A DNA stretch of 64,000 bases from the NCBI GenBank assembly GCA_959347315.1, contig OY365810.1:3951467-4015466 (forward strand), read 5' to 3'. The stretch is from Bimastos eiseni. Lineage: Eukaryota > Annelida > Clitellata > Crassiclitellata > Lumbricidae. Made by a program: the position numbers and the translations under genes. How positions within the stretch are numbered: position 1 is the stretch's first letter; every line of letters starts with the position of its first letter. Below the pieces are notes generated by a model that was not told the origin of the DNA, ran no database searches, and worked only from the letters and a program-made list of their open reading frames with translations. Shown in pieces: positions 9,794 to 20,860 of this stretch.

Positions 9794-11173
9794 AAAATAC
9801 CTACAAATACACACATAATTAAAAGAAACATGTATATATTTATATACAGACAGGTGCATGTACAATATACATGCATTTATGTGCTTTGATATCCATAAGT
9901 ATGTATTCATAATTACCATCAGCAAACATAGATACGTGCGTTTAATTCGACGCGTGTTTAGTATTTACAATTGGACATTCCTATTCCCTCAGCATGCAGT
10001 GGCCCATCTAAGCAAGCGCCGGCCATTAATACGCCATTCCACCTAAGACGAAAACTACCCAACCGTCCTCCATCCTTTCATATCTGTTGCTCCAAAGAAG
10101 AGATTGTCTCGTGCATCGATTGCCGCTATGCGTCGGACACTATTGATCAGCAGTAATTGGAGTAAGCGTTGCGCCATGGCAAATCCACTGGACAAAAGTC
10201 GTTGCCATCCAATTCGCCCAAGACAGATGTTTGTCGAGTTGAGTTAAAAGCTTCCGACTTATCACAAATCCAGGCGGTAGTCTACAGTTAATCAAATACG
10301 GTCCGCAGTTGGATTTCGGGCGCAATTTCGACCGGATGGCTGGGCGAAAATTGTCCCGGATGGATGCGAGACCCGGTGATGCCTATAGAGGAAACGTTTT
10401 CGTTGATGAAAAATTCATTTAAGAGGGCTTGTTGAGTGGAGTGCTGGAGCAATGGTTGCGCTTTCTTCGTCTGCAGGGTTTGGGAAATCGCTGCATTGAC
10501 GGAAGAAGAGATGGCGAAGATCGTGAGAATGAAGACGAGGAAGCAGAATCCATGGAACGAAAAAAAAGGGAAGAGGCGAATGAGAAGGAAGGGAGGAATT
10601 AACGAATAGGAAAAAAAGGAGAAAATGGCGGTAGGGGAAAAAGGAAGAGTCGAAGGAGAATAGCAGAGGATGGAGAAGAAAAAAAGGAGAAAATGAACAA
10701 GAAACGAGAAGGAATTAAGAAGGAGAACATTGAGAGGAAATGGAAGAAGACCCAGGAAAAATAGAGGGAGAAGACAGACAAGGAAAAGTGACTAAGGAGG
10801 ATGGGACGTAGGTGGAAGAGGGAGTTCAATCCATGAAGCTAATCAACCCCTAAGAACATTCATTCATCCGCATAAAGTGTATCAATATCCTTTGCAGCAT
10901 ATTAAGATGGGCTGATGGTCAATTCCTTCTATGACCGTCTGATCTTTCCATCGACGGTGTACAGCTGAAGAACTCATTCCATACTTGAATTCTCCAACGG
11001 TGACATTGAAGAACGATATCTTCAAACACCTTCCTGTTCTGACTCGTACACAATCATAAAATCCAAAATTCTAAAACGCTAGACTCTAGAGCACAGTACC
11101 GAGCACCAGCACGAGTGCTGCGTCGTATACACTACATGTATAAGAGAGGTTGTATACAGGAGGTTGTCCAGGG
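9794..11173. other. Unique sequence; purine-biased 10500-10815
   Basis: No exon supported. The stretch 10500-10815 has a strong purine bias on the plus strand (GGAAGAAGGA-type runs). The minus-strand frame of repeated Phe/Leu/Ser there follows from that bias. Confidence 0.4.
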
Positions 11174-11270
11174 TAACTCCATCATTGTTTGGACTTAGAC
11201 AGTGCCAGCCCCAAGCCTGAAGTAAGGAAAAGGGCGACACCAAATCATCTTCGATTTGGAACGGTGTCGT
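11174..11270 (+). mobile_element. SR105 short element, diverged
   Basis: AACTCCATCATTG at the 5' end, CAGTGCCAGCCCCAAGCCTG, AGGAAAAGGGCGACACC, ATCATCTTCG and GGTGTCGTCAAA at the 3' end. Confidence 0.65.
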
Positions 11271-11923
11271 CAAAAAAATCAACAATATTAGGTGTCGAAG
11301 GAAGATCCGAGTATGATAGCCGCTGGGAAACAAATCGTTATCCCAACAAACAAAACGCACGGGAGACAATTACACGATCATTGTGACTGTACACTAGTTT
11401 CAGTTTTTCAATCGCAGATTTACATAGCGCTTACTGGTGGTGCGAACATGTCAGGAATTTAAATGTGATCACACAGAACGGTTCGAAGGGCCCTTGAAAG
11501 TAAGATAATGAAACACAAAGAAACCCCAATCGCGTGATTTCTGCACAGGATACCACAGTTGGCCTGCAAAGTGACTCACAAGATTAGGAGAGTAACTGTG
11601 AGGAGTGGGTCTCCCAATTATCCCAATGTCCATTGTACTTACCATAGATCCTGAAACTGTATGTTCGGTAATTTTAAAATGTAAATAAAAGACGTAATTT
11701 AACCGAACCAGTTAAAATAAACAACACTATTATCTCGTCTCAGCATGAACGAACGATATGCCTTCATTATGCGATCAATTTCACTGGTAGAATAACCATA
11801 GTATCAATCCAATGCATTGGGTATTTCAATTTCACAACGACTCCAAAGAGATCATTAAATGTGTCCACGAACTTGTTACATGCATTGACTAGTAATTTAC
11901 GCACATTTAATGATATCTTTGGT
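11271..11923. other. Unique sequence, no gene seen
   Basis: AT-rich, with no recognised signal. Confidence 0.4.
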
Positions 11924-12154
11924 GTGGCACAGTGGCCGATCGGTTAGAGCGGTTAGCCCGTAACGTTCAGCGTGTGCCGAGCGCGCGGGTTCGACCCTCG
12001 TCCGGGGGTTCACTGTGTAGGGACATTGAGCAAGTCTATCGCGCACAATTGCTCTGCAGTACAACTGCAATTGCGCCGTCGAGGCGTGTCTATGCACTTC
12101 TGGGCAAAAGAAGAAGGGCGGTATCAAATTTCGGAAAATGAATGAATGAATGAG
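11924..12154 (+). mobile_element. tRNA-derived SINE, full length, about 230 bp
   Basis: Starts TGGCACAGTGG. An A box (TGGCCGATCGGTTAGAG) and a B box (GGGTTCGACCCTC, near 11996) form a tRNA-like RNA polymerase III promoter. A body follows with ACTGTGTAGGGAC, CAATTGCTCTGCAGTACAAC, GCCGTCGAGGCGTG and GAAGAAGGGCGGTATCAAA, ending in an (AATG)n tail. Two further copies lie at 49.1-49.6 kb. The 69-codon open frame across it is incidental. The short tandem tail suggests mobilisation by a LINE with a simple-repeat 3' end. Confidence 0.85.
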
Positions 12155-12557
12155 TAATTGAACTAATACTAACAACGCTAACATTAATCTCTGAATATTT
12201 AAAAGTAGTAATAATCTAGGACTAGTATACAGTAACAATAATCTGTAAATATCTTACATTAAATCAATAACAATTTATAAATGTGCATTCTTAAAAGAAA
12301 AAAATTCATGAATATCAAACCCAAAAAGCAATTAATCCCAATGGACGTAAAATAATCTATGGACACTTTCCTTCAATTGATAATAATCGATTAATATTAA
12401 TTATTAAACGAACGAAATAAATGATCAATGAATGTCAACAACATTTAAAGTAATCAATCCTAAATGGCAATAAAAATCTACAATGTTCGTGCATAAAAGA
12501 ACGGACAGTTTATATATAACAGATCATACACACAGTGTCCCACATAAAACTAAACTA
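12155..12557. other. AT-rich spacer
   Basis: No gene or recognised repeat. Confidence 0.4.
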
Positions 12558-12655
12558 ACTCCGACACTGCTTGCACTTATGCAGTGCCAGTCCTAAACCT
12601 GGAAGAAGGAGGGCGAAGCTAATGATCCCTGTTATCAAACAGACTCCTTAAACTG
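12558..12655 (+). mobile_element. SR105 short element, possible flanking duplication
   Basis: Begins ACTCCGACACTGCTTGCAC, with GCAGTGCCAGTCC, AAGGAGGGCGAAGCTAATG and GTTATCA, ending TTAAACTG. AAACTAAACTA before it (12547-12557) and AAACTACACTA after it (12656-12666) differ at one base. This may be an 11-bp target duplication, although AAACTACTA is also common at the 3' side of other copies. Confidence 0.75.
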
Positions 12656-13135
12656 AAACTACACTACCACCTCTACATGCCTTTGACCTTTCAGTGCGAC
12701 GGTGCAGCGCAAAAGTTGCACACAATCTCCACTTAACAAAACGCGCCTCATCAGCCCTTTCGCCCTCTCTGACCACTCCGGCTCTCGTATCTCCCCTGGA
12801 CAACCCACCCGACAAGACGCAGCGATCGCGAATACAAGCAGGTGACATGCATTGGAGTATAGCCCTTTAAAAATATGGAGATTGCGATTACGTTTGAGGC
12901 GAGGAAGTCCCAAGCACAAGATGGCCGTTCGTGTTGAAGAGAGTGGTGACCTTACCCATCGCAGGAGGCGCCACGCGCTCTTAATTGGGCGCATTCGAAG
13001 GCGAAATAAGCGAATCGAGATGGACGCAAATGCGAGTCATTTGCCGACCACTTCAGAACGTCAGCGATGACAGAGATGGAGTCTATGGCTCAAAGTCGAC
13101 CAAGGGGGATGACGTCTTCTTATAGGACGATACGT
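12656..13135. other. Unique sequence, moderately CpG-rich
   Basis: A 50-codon frame beginning MAVRVEESGDL at 12920 has a good initiation context, but nothing else supports it, so I do not call it. Confidence 0.35.
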
Positions 13136-13281
13136 ACCACGACTAACACACGCAAACACACAGACATATACAGACATACATGCAAACATATAAGCACAAA
13201 CATACACTCCCTCATGAACATACACATCTGCAAACTCAAATATATACACAGTACATTTGTACATACAAAAACCTACATCCC

Positions 13282-13323
<42 letters not shown>

Positions 13324-13550
13324 TAATACAAAACAATACAGAAACATACATATGCTCATTAATTTTAGCACAGGCTCCTAAATACACACACATACAGTCA
13401 TCTTATAAAAACATACCCAACAATACGCTACAAACACACATTCACACATACCTACACTAAACACACATCAATTCTCACCACAAAAGCACACTCACAAACA
13501 CACACAATCACACGTACAATCACCCTCCACACACACGCACGCACACACAC
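13136..13550. repeat. CA/ACAT-rich region with (CA)n core
   Basis: Imperfect ACAC/ACAT tracts around a pure (CA)n run at about 13285-13319. Confidence 0.85.
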
Positions 13551-14660
13551 CATCCAATCAGGGCTCGGAGGACGAAAACGAGACAGCCGGTCGGTCTCCT
13601 CACCCAATAAATAATCCGCCCAATTTGCCATTAACCACCAAACCGGAAAAGCGACGAAACTGTGCAAACGCCGGCGCGACACAGCCCTCTATTTACCGTC
13701 GAATCTCACCTAAATTTACCGTCCGGTAGCCGCGCCATTGTTGTACCGAGCGCCGTTCGCTTTATCGATTAGTCGGATGAATAGAGCGATAAGCGTTGCT
13801 TGAGTATAGGGCGACACTCAATTCTTCTCGGACGGGAGCAGACATTTGGTGGCGTTGGCAACCGTTGCCAAGACGACCGTGATTGTCGCAATTGTCCTCC
13901 TCCTCCTCGGCTGCTGGGAAAGTTTCGGAAGATGAACAGATAGCGTCGGCGGTGGCCGTGGACTTAGTGGCGGAGGCTTGGAAGCAATTACGGTCGAGAT
14001 GTAATCATCGTGCGAATGGACAGTTGAGAACGAGTGCCCGGTACGAGAATGGACAGGCAGGGAAGGAGGGTAAGACGAGAGAAGGAATCAGAGGGATGGA
14101 GGGCAAAGAGGAGTTGGGGCCGAGAAGGACTCTGAGAGGGAGCGGGCGGGAAAAGACATGGGATAGTGTTGAAGAAGAGACAGAGAGTGATCTGGTAGGA
14201 ACGAGACGTGATAGGGAAGGTTGAGAACATGGTAAGAGGGATGACGTGGAAAGTGACAGCACTGGGAGGGGCGAGTAAAGGGCCCTAGGGAGGGAGGGAT
14301 AAGTATGAAGAGAGACGGAGGGATGACCCAAAAGGGGTGGACAACATGGACTCAGTGGGCATTAAAACGTCGACCTATAGGTTTGCGCATGTCTGAAGTC
14401 CTGAAATGAATAATCTGGACTCGATACGCTTCCAAGGCACGAAGCATATAAGGAAACAAGACGGACAATTAGATGACCATTGAAGACGGACGTTGTCAAT
14501 GTTACTCCCTCAGCGACAGATGGCGCCTCTAAGGCGTCTTAATGGCAGCCATGGATCATTCAATACCACATCCCTCCACCACTGAGGAAGTACTCGTCCA
14601 GAGGTAAATAACTGGTTAAAGAAGATTATCGTGTAACCCAAATGAAGATAATCGATATAC
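13551..14660. other. CpG-containing then purine-rich unique sequence
   Basis: The part from 13560 to 13990 has higher CpG density than its surroundings and could be promoter or 5' untranslated sequence. The part from 14040 to 14320 is strongly purine-biased. The 113-codon frame at 13883-14224 starts with TTG and has no domain, so it is not called. Confidence 0.35.
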
Positions 14661-14680
14661 CAACAGACAATTGTCTGTTG
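14661..14680. repeat. Perfect 20-bp palindrome
   Basis: CAACAGACAATTGTCTGTTG is its own reverse complement. It lies about 20 bp from the next SR105 copy. Confidence 0.9.
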
Positions 14681-14699
14681 TTATAGACTACTAGTAGTA

Positions 14700-14790
14700 G
14701 CTTCAGTTTAACGACTCTGTGAAAAAGATTGTCATCGTCGCCTTCCCCCTCATCCAGGCTTGGGACTGGCACTGCCAGAGTGTGAGCATT
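14700..14790 (-). mobile_element. SR105 short element
   Basis: The minus strand reads CACTCTGGCAGTGCCAGTCC, CAAGCCTGGATGAGG, GGAAGGCGACGATGACAAT and AGTCGTTAAACTGAAGC followed by TACTACTAG. The 5' 20 bp is decayed. Confidence 0.75.
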
Positions 14791-14847
14791 CATCCTTGGA
14801 ATATATTTGAGTCAACTACTTTCCTCTTTCAATCATTCATCAGTATA

Positions 14848-14945
14848 TACATGTATATATATTATAATATATATATTATAATATATTATAATATATAAGC
14901 GTTGCTATAATATATTATAATATATATATATTATAATATATATCT

Positions 14946-14984
<39 letters not shown>

Positions 14985-14985
14985 C
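14848..14985. repeat. AT-only array of nested palindromes
   Basis: ATATTATAATATAT units and (TA)n, broken once by AAGCGTTGC. Nearly all the sequence is self-complementary. Confidence 0.9.
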
Positions 14986-15279
14986 TCGTTTCATGCAGTT
15001 TATTCGTTCTATTACCCCAAGGGTCACGTCCCAACCCACCCAATACGTAACCATCCCACACCCGTCACTTACTGACTAACAAATTAACTTACTCACTCAC
15101 CCTCGTGTAACGAAACACAGCCTGTCTCAGCCCTGCAATATAGAACAGCAAGTGATCTGACACAGTGTTGAGAACAAAAGAGTATCCAACAATAAAACCG
15201 GAGAGTGCACAGAATCAGATCCGTCGACGTACAACAGCTGCCAGATATAAATACACACTCAACGTCAATATAACAACAA
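14986..15279. other. Unique spacer
   Basis: No gene or repeat recognised. Confidence 0.4.
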
Positions 15280-15387
15280 ACACCTCCATCACTTGCACTC
15301 GTGCAGTGCCAGTCCCAAGGCTGGATAAAGGAGGAGGGCAATGCTAATGATGTTTGCTATTACACGGTGTCGATAAACTGATGAAAC
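15280..15387 (+). mobile_element. SR105 short element
   Basis: CACCTCCATCACTTGCACTC, GCAGTGCCAGTCCCAAGGC, GGATAAAGGAGGAGGGCAAT, GCTAATGATGTTTGCTATTA and GGTGTCGATAAACTG. Confidence 0.8.
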
Positions 15388-15574
15388 AATAAAGTACTCT
15401 ACAAGAATTTCTTACACACCTTCGTATTAGTTATTCCGACGAGATATATTTCATGAGACGTAATGGTAAGAAAAATCATTAATGACTTTTGGCACAGGTC
15501 TTGCTGCAATGGAAAAATTTCCTTGTTACATGCACTGAAAAGGTTAAGAAGAGTCGAGTCATTATTGTATCATT

Positions 15575-15715
15575 ATTTAAATAATAATAATAATAATAAT
15601 AATGACGGTGACAACGACGACGATGATGATGATAACAACAATAACTGTAATTATTATTATCATCATCGTCAGCGTTGTCGTCGTTGTCACCGTCCTCATC
15701 ATCATCATCATCACA
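15575..15715. repeat. Trinucleotide array, AAT to GAC/GAT to ATT to CAT
   Basis: Compound triplet repeats that partly mirror each other, so the ends are inverted relative to one another. Poly-Asn/Asp and poly-His frames are artefacts. Confidence 0.85.
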
Positions 15716-15801
15716 ACCACGCCCTGTATCAGAGAGCAATTCCTGACAACCTATTGGCCGCTATAGGATCGCCTGCATATACGCCGCGTTAATACCGTAC
15801 G

Positions 15802-16263
15802 CCAATCATACATTGCTGACAGTTCAGCACACCTATACAGGTGAGCGATGGTCCAATCACCGGTGAACAGGTATGACAGGCCACGGCAGAAGAGGAGGAG
15901 CCAGGCAATACACCTGTACAAATGGTGCCGGCTGGCACCGACATCAATCAGCTCAGAACGTCACACCTGGTCGACCAATCACAGACGCAATAAAGGTAAG
16001 AACACACCTGGCCAATCGTTAACGATGTGAACCAATTGGCAAGCGAGATGTAATAGACCGGTACGGACAACAAACCGTGAAAACAAATCGTTCGACATAA
16101 GGAAACACAGATAGAGACGCTGCACAGGTAGGAACACTCATTGACAACCAATCAACACGGACGCCTGTCAGTCAATTCTGAGGTGAACGAACGCTATTAT
16201 ATAAACAGTCACAGGTGATAAGAGCCGTAAGGATCATGGTGAATGGAAACCATTTAGCACCTG
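15802..16263. promoter_or_regulatory. Cluster of CAGGTG E-boxes and CCAAT boxes
   Basis: Six CAGGTG/CACCTG E-boxes lie within 426 bp (15838, 15911, 15964, 16005, 16212, 16258), plus two CAGGTA variants near 15868 and 16125. Six CCAAT motifs are interleaved at 15802, 15853, 15975, 16012, 16032 and 16148. Chance expectation for CAGGTG on both strands in this length is about 0.2. CACCTGG is followed by CCAATC twice at similar spacing, so part of the density may come from an old tandem repeat. CAGGTG is bound by Snail, ZEB and E-protein type factors, and CCAAT by NF-Y. Enhancer or promoter function is inferred. Confidence 0.45.
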
Positions 16264-16335
16264 CTCATATAGATGGCTTCAAACAGGTTCAGATAGCCGC
16301 TGAAGATCGCTTGTAACGAGGAGAGTACAGGTTCG

Positions 16336-16397
16336 CTACGCCTCCTCCTCTTCCTTCTCTTCCTCCTCCTCTTCTTCCTCTTCCTCCTCCTCCTCTG
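16336..16397. repeat. CTC/CTT polypyrimidine tract
   Basis: About 60 bp of CCTCCTCTTCC-type triplets with no purine except at the edges. Confidence 0.85.
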
Positions 16398-16517
16398 AGA
16401 CTCTCACTGTGAATGGACCATTGAAAAAGTTCATCAGATGCAATTGCACAGCTCTATCGCTTCATGGTTGATCACTAGATGGCAGATAGCAGCGCGTAAT
16501 AAGTGCATAGTAACAGT

Positions 16518-16865
16518 TTTAAATAATAAAAGTAATATTAGCAATAACAACAACAACAACAATAATAATAATAATATTAATAATAATAATATTAATAATA
16601 ATAATATTAATAATAATAATAAAAATAATAATAATAATATTAATAATAATAATATTAATAATAATAATATTAATAATAATAATATTAATAATAATAATAA
16701 AAATAATAATAATAATATTAATAGTAAAAATAATAATAATAATAATAATATTAATAATAATAATAATAATAATAAGAAGAAGAATTAATAATAATAATAA
16801 TAATAATATTAATAATAATATTAATAATAATAATAATAATATTAATAATAATCATAATATAAATC
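16518..16865. repeat. AAT array with interspersed ATT flips
   Basis: About 350 bp of AAT units broken by AATATTAAT blocks at fairly regular spacing, giving many small palindromes. The poly-Asn frame is not a gene. Confidence 0.9.
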
Positions 16866-17261
16866 ACCATAATATGATATTTTTTTATTCAGCATTTCAA
16901 CTGCACAGCATTAAGGGATTGATACGTTTCACAGCCTAGACTTTGGTGGATAGATCATAGTTAAAAAAAATAAATGCTTCTTAATAACGATTAAGTCCCT
17001 CCCTTATGGGTCTCTTTACTAAGGAGCAAATTTTTATAATAATTATTATTATTACAGTAATATGGGGAAAAAGAACCACAATCATCATCTTACCCTTCAT
17101 TATCCTCATTATCATCCTCATCCTCATTATCATCATCATCCTCATCATATAAATAAAAAATATATAAATATATTTATATATGCACCCTTGTCATACAGAT
17201 TATATACATAGATATGGGACTATGCAATCTTATATATTTCTACGACGCGATACACAGCCAT
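16866..17261. other. AT-rich spacer with ATC/ATT tracts
   Basis: A CAT/CCTCATTAT tract at about 17090-17150 and TA-rich sequence near 17155. No gene seen. Confidence 0.5.

Positions 17262-17327
<66 letters not shown>
17262..17327. repeat. (CAGA)n microsatellite
   Basis: About 16 perfect CAGA units. Confidence 0.95.
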
Positions 17328-17719
17328 GGAGGCAGAACGACAATAGATGGATGGAAAATCCTGACGACATCATCAATGTCTGGTCTCCTAACACCAGAGA
17401 GTCACCACCAGTTCCTTACATGTTAATTCAAATCCAGCCATAGATGAAGACACGTTCGAACTTCCAATATAGAGTTCCTGACACCATCACATCGCCCGTT
17501 CTCGAGGGACCCTCCCAGCCTGGACCAAGGACGGGTACACAGAAGACCCCGATGGACAAATCATAATGTACTTCGGCCAATGGGAATTCCTATCCTATTA
17601 CACTCCGTGCGATCGTCTTCAACGGTCAATACATCAAATTTGGATTCTCATCTTCGCGTATATGTTCTGAAGCTATATGATCTTCGCCGTGGGGGAAGGT
17701 GGCAGAATGGATGGATATA
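17328..17719. other. Unique spacer
   Basis: No gene or repeat recognised. Confidence 0.4.
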
Positions 17720-17983
17720 TGGATTTATGGATGGATTCACCATGGATTTATGGATGGATTCACCATGGATTTATGGATGGATTCACCATGGATTTATGGA
17801 TGGATTCACCATGGATTTATGGATGGATTCACCATGGATTTATGGATGGATTCACCATGGATTTATGGATGGATTCACCATGGATTTATGGATGGATTCA
17901 CCATGGATTTATGGATGGATTCACCATGGATTTATGGATGGATTCACCATGGATTTATGGATGGATTCACCATGGATTTATGG
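17720..17983. repeat. 23-bp minisatellite, 11 identical copies
   Basis: The unit ATGGATTCACCATGGATTTA plus TGG (23 bp) occurs 11 times from about 17731 with no visible change between copies. Each unit holds CCATGG. The period is not a multiple of three, so all three plus-strand frames stay open and yield the same 23-residue peptide period. The open frames here are artefacts. Confidence 0.95.
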
Positions 17984-18074
17984 TGTGTGTGCATTTCTTA
18001 ACTTTGTATCTGAAGCTGTTCTATGATATTATCTTCTGCACTAAAATCACTTGAGAACTAAAAGGCAAAAATTA
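17984..18074. other. Unique spacer
   Basis: No gene or repeat recognised. Confidence 0.4.
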
Positions 18075-18245
18075 TAATTAGAAGAAATGATGAAATGATG
18101 ACGCGATGATGATGATTACGATCACATACAATGGTGATCGCAATGATGACGATGATAACACCGCTGATGATAATGATGATGATGACGACGATGATCGTAA
18201 TGATGACGACAACGACTAAAACGACTCTCGAAGACGACGACGAGA
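18075..18245. repeat. GAT/GAC triplet-rich imperfect array
   Basis: Degenerate GATGATGAC-type units over about 170 bp. Confidence 0.8.
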
Positions 18246-19380
18246 GTTTGGTTATCGCTGAGAGTCCTCAGCTGATCATAAGTAGCGTTGAGAGATGGCA
18301 GCAGCTCTTAAGAGGCTCCAAGCAAAAGTTCACAGGTCAGAGGTCAACAAGTGGGGTCATATGTATAAATATATATATATATGTCAGCTGACAGGGACAT
18401 TGTCATAGGCGGGTGACTCACATTGCAACTCACAGATTGCTACTAAACCCTACCCAGGAAACAACCCCATAAATCCAAAAGTTCTGGTGATATGACTGTC
18501 TCCTGCTGTCCCTCTGTGTGTCCCTGCCCCTGACCCTGCCCGTCTGTTCCGATATGTCTGTTCGCCCTTTTCATCCTCTGTGCATGTGTCTTTGTGTCTG
18601 GCTGTATTTTCTGTCTGCATAGGAGCATCTGTGTTTCTCAACCACTGTCTGTCTGTCTGTCTGTCTGTCTGTCTTTCTGTCGGTTTGCCTGTCACTCCCT
18701 CTCTTTCTCTTTGTCTCAGGTAGATGTTACTAATAAAGAGAATCCAAAAGACCAATAATGACAGTTACCGTCCAATTAGGGAAAACCTATAACAGAGTCA
18801 AGATCTCTGGAAAATTCAACCACCCGTCTAAATAATAGGTATATATATAATATATGTATATATATACTTAAGCCACCAAAATATAACAATTATATAATTA
18901 GAGGCATATAATCAAGCAATAATGAAAGCAATTCGCTATCAGGCAATTAATTTACTTAAATTATAGATACTAGTTATATTAACTATATATGAATTGAATA
19001 ATTGAATAATATATATATACCTGATATCATATATACATGTATATATATATACAGTAACTATGTCTGTAGTTATATTATAATCAGGGCAAACTTTAAGGGT
19101 GGGGTTAAAAGTTCTGACGGGTGTATATGTATAGAAGGATTGTGCTGGGGTTCTATTTGGCCTGCATACTTCCTACTTTGGGTTTCTATAATTCAGTTAA
19201 AATTTAATCATCCGAAACCCGGATTCTGACTGCAGGGGCAGAGGTCACGTGACAGCACCTGGCATCAGCTCTCTTCTCCCCACCCCACCCCAAACGGGGT
19301 CTTTGTGTTTCCCCATGGGCAGGATTGGGGAAAATTGGGATGAGGAGAGAGGGGAAGAGAGAGTCTTATCACCAATGTTC
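18246..19380. other. Unique sequence with small simple repeats
   Basis: Contains (GTCT)n near 18645-18675 and TA-rich tracts near 18840-18870 and 19010-19055. No exon is supported. Confidence 0.4.
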
Positions 19381-19382
19381 TA

Positions 19383-19525
19383 AGTGTGTGTGTGTGTGCG
19401 TGTGTGTGTGTGTGTGTGTGAGTGTGTGTGTGCGTGTGTGTGCGTGTGTGTGTGTGTGTGTGCGTGTGTGCGTGTGTGTGCGTGTGTGTGTGCGTGTGTG
19501 CGTGTGCGCGTGTGTGTGTGTGCAT
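19383..19525. repeat. (GT)n microsatellite with regular GC interruptions
   Basis: About 140 bp of GT repeats interrupted by GTGCGT at 10- to 20-bp intervals. Open frames on both strands are artefacts. Alternating purine and pyrimidine suits Z-DNA formation. Confidence 0.95.
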
Positions 19526-20265
19526 ATGCTTGAACGTAAATAGAAATTGAAAGTGGACAGGAAGACCATGCAAAGCACGGAAGAATACATGAATACGGAC
19601 AGAAACAGACAGACATATATGTATAATTATTGTGTAAATTATTTAATAATAATAATAATAATAATAACAATAATACAATAACAACAATGCTAACTAATAA
19701 CAATGAAAGCTCTACGTAACATAGAGAGAACGGGAAGAACAGCAGATGACTTGTCATCACCTCAGTCTCAGAAACCCAGGAAATCGAGCGTCAACAGCTT
19801 ACGAACGGTGTCTTGCTACATAGAGACAGAGACAGACGCACAGAGAGACACAGAGACAGACGGATATGCACACATACACAAACAGACAGTAGAAGACAGA
19901 CATAGAAGAAGAGCGACCGATGAAGACGTGTGAGAAGACAATGTGAGGAGATGCTATCGTCAGATATTAGTCAACGATCGGTGGATAGTAAACACTCACC
20001 CCATGGGAAGGCAAGAAGAGAAAGGGAACGGATGACCAGGGTCTTGAGAGGGTAATAAAGACAGACACACGCAGAGAAAGACGCAGAGAGAGGCACGCAG
20101 ACAGGCAGGCAAACAGATAGTAGATGATAGGCATGTACAGAAGACAGACAAGTGGCAAAGGTGAGAGGTATCTATAGAGGAAGATACCCAGAGACACGGA
20201 GAGAGGCAAAGACAGACAGAAAGACATACTATAGTCTATACAGACATGGACAGACACAAAAAGAA
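19526..20265. other. Unique sequence with AAT and CAGA tracts
   Basis: A short AAT run near 19645 and scattered CAGACA tracts at 19830-20240. No gene seen. Confidence 0.4.
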
Positions 20266-20269
20266 ACAC

Positions 20270-20271
20270 TG

Positions 20272-20348
<77 letters not shown>

Positions 20349-20352
20349 CAAA
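20270..20352. repeat. (TA)n-(GA)n-(GACA)n compound microsatellite
   Basis: TA dinucleotides switch abruptly to GA and then to GAGACA. Confidence 0.9.
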
Positions 20353-20659
20353 GGGCGAAGCCATGGTGCCGTGAGATTGTATCTGTTGTGGGAGTCATAA
20401 AGGTCTGATGGCGAAGAATCTCTCTGAATGCGAAGACAAAGGAAAGAGTCCTTTATTATACTTGATAAGATGAAAGCAGAGATGTTGTATTGATAACAAC
20501 AACTGAGACAACGACGAAGACAACGACTTCTCAAATTAAATTAAGATGAGTTTATCGAGTCCGGCGATTTCGTAATAATCAAGAAAATAATCAGAGAACT
20601 TCAAACAACACAAGAGAACACACCTGTAACATGTATCGAAAAGTATCCGCAACCACACT
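20353..20659. other. Unique spacer
   Basis: No gene or repeat recognised. Confidence 0.35.
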
Positions 20660-20860
20660 CACAATTATTGTTTTTATTGTTATTATTATTATTACTGCTG
20701 TTGTTGTTATTGTTGTAGGCTGTTGTTGTTGTCATTTGTCTTGGATTAACCATTGTATTTGCAGTCATTCATTGTCTTGGGATTCATCTATTGTCTTCGG
20801 ATTCGTCCATTGTCTTGGGATGATTCCATTGTATCTCTGTCCTTCCCCATTGTCTCTCTC
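20660..20860. repeat. TTG/TTA tract, then CATTGTCTTGG degenerate repeat
   Basis: Triplets TTG/TTA at 20660-20735. About five diverged units of 21 to 25 bp containing CATTGTCTTGGGATTC follow to 20860. Confidence 0.7.

Noticed and set aside
11924..12010. Functional tRNA gene
   Set aside because: A and B boxes are present, but the acceptor and anticodon arms do not pair and a conserved SINE body follows; two more copies share that body.
12920..13070. 50-codon frame starting MAVRVEESGDL
   Set aside because: Good start context only; no splice donor, domain or conservation can be shown.
13883..14224. 113-codon frame in purine-rich DNA
   Set aside because: Starts with TTG, composition follows the purine bias, no domain.
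16438..16788. Poly-Asn frame of 116 codons
   Set aside because: AAT array.
17500..17540. Extra SR105 copy (CTCCCAGCCTGGACCAAGG)
   Set aside because: Only a short match to one block, with the other blocks absent.
17580..18054. Three frames of 100 to 148 codons with a 23-residue repeat
   Set aside because: The same peptide appears in all three frames because the DNA period is 23 bp; there is no independent coding evidence.
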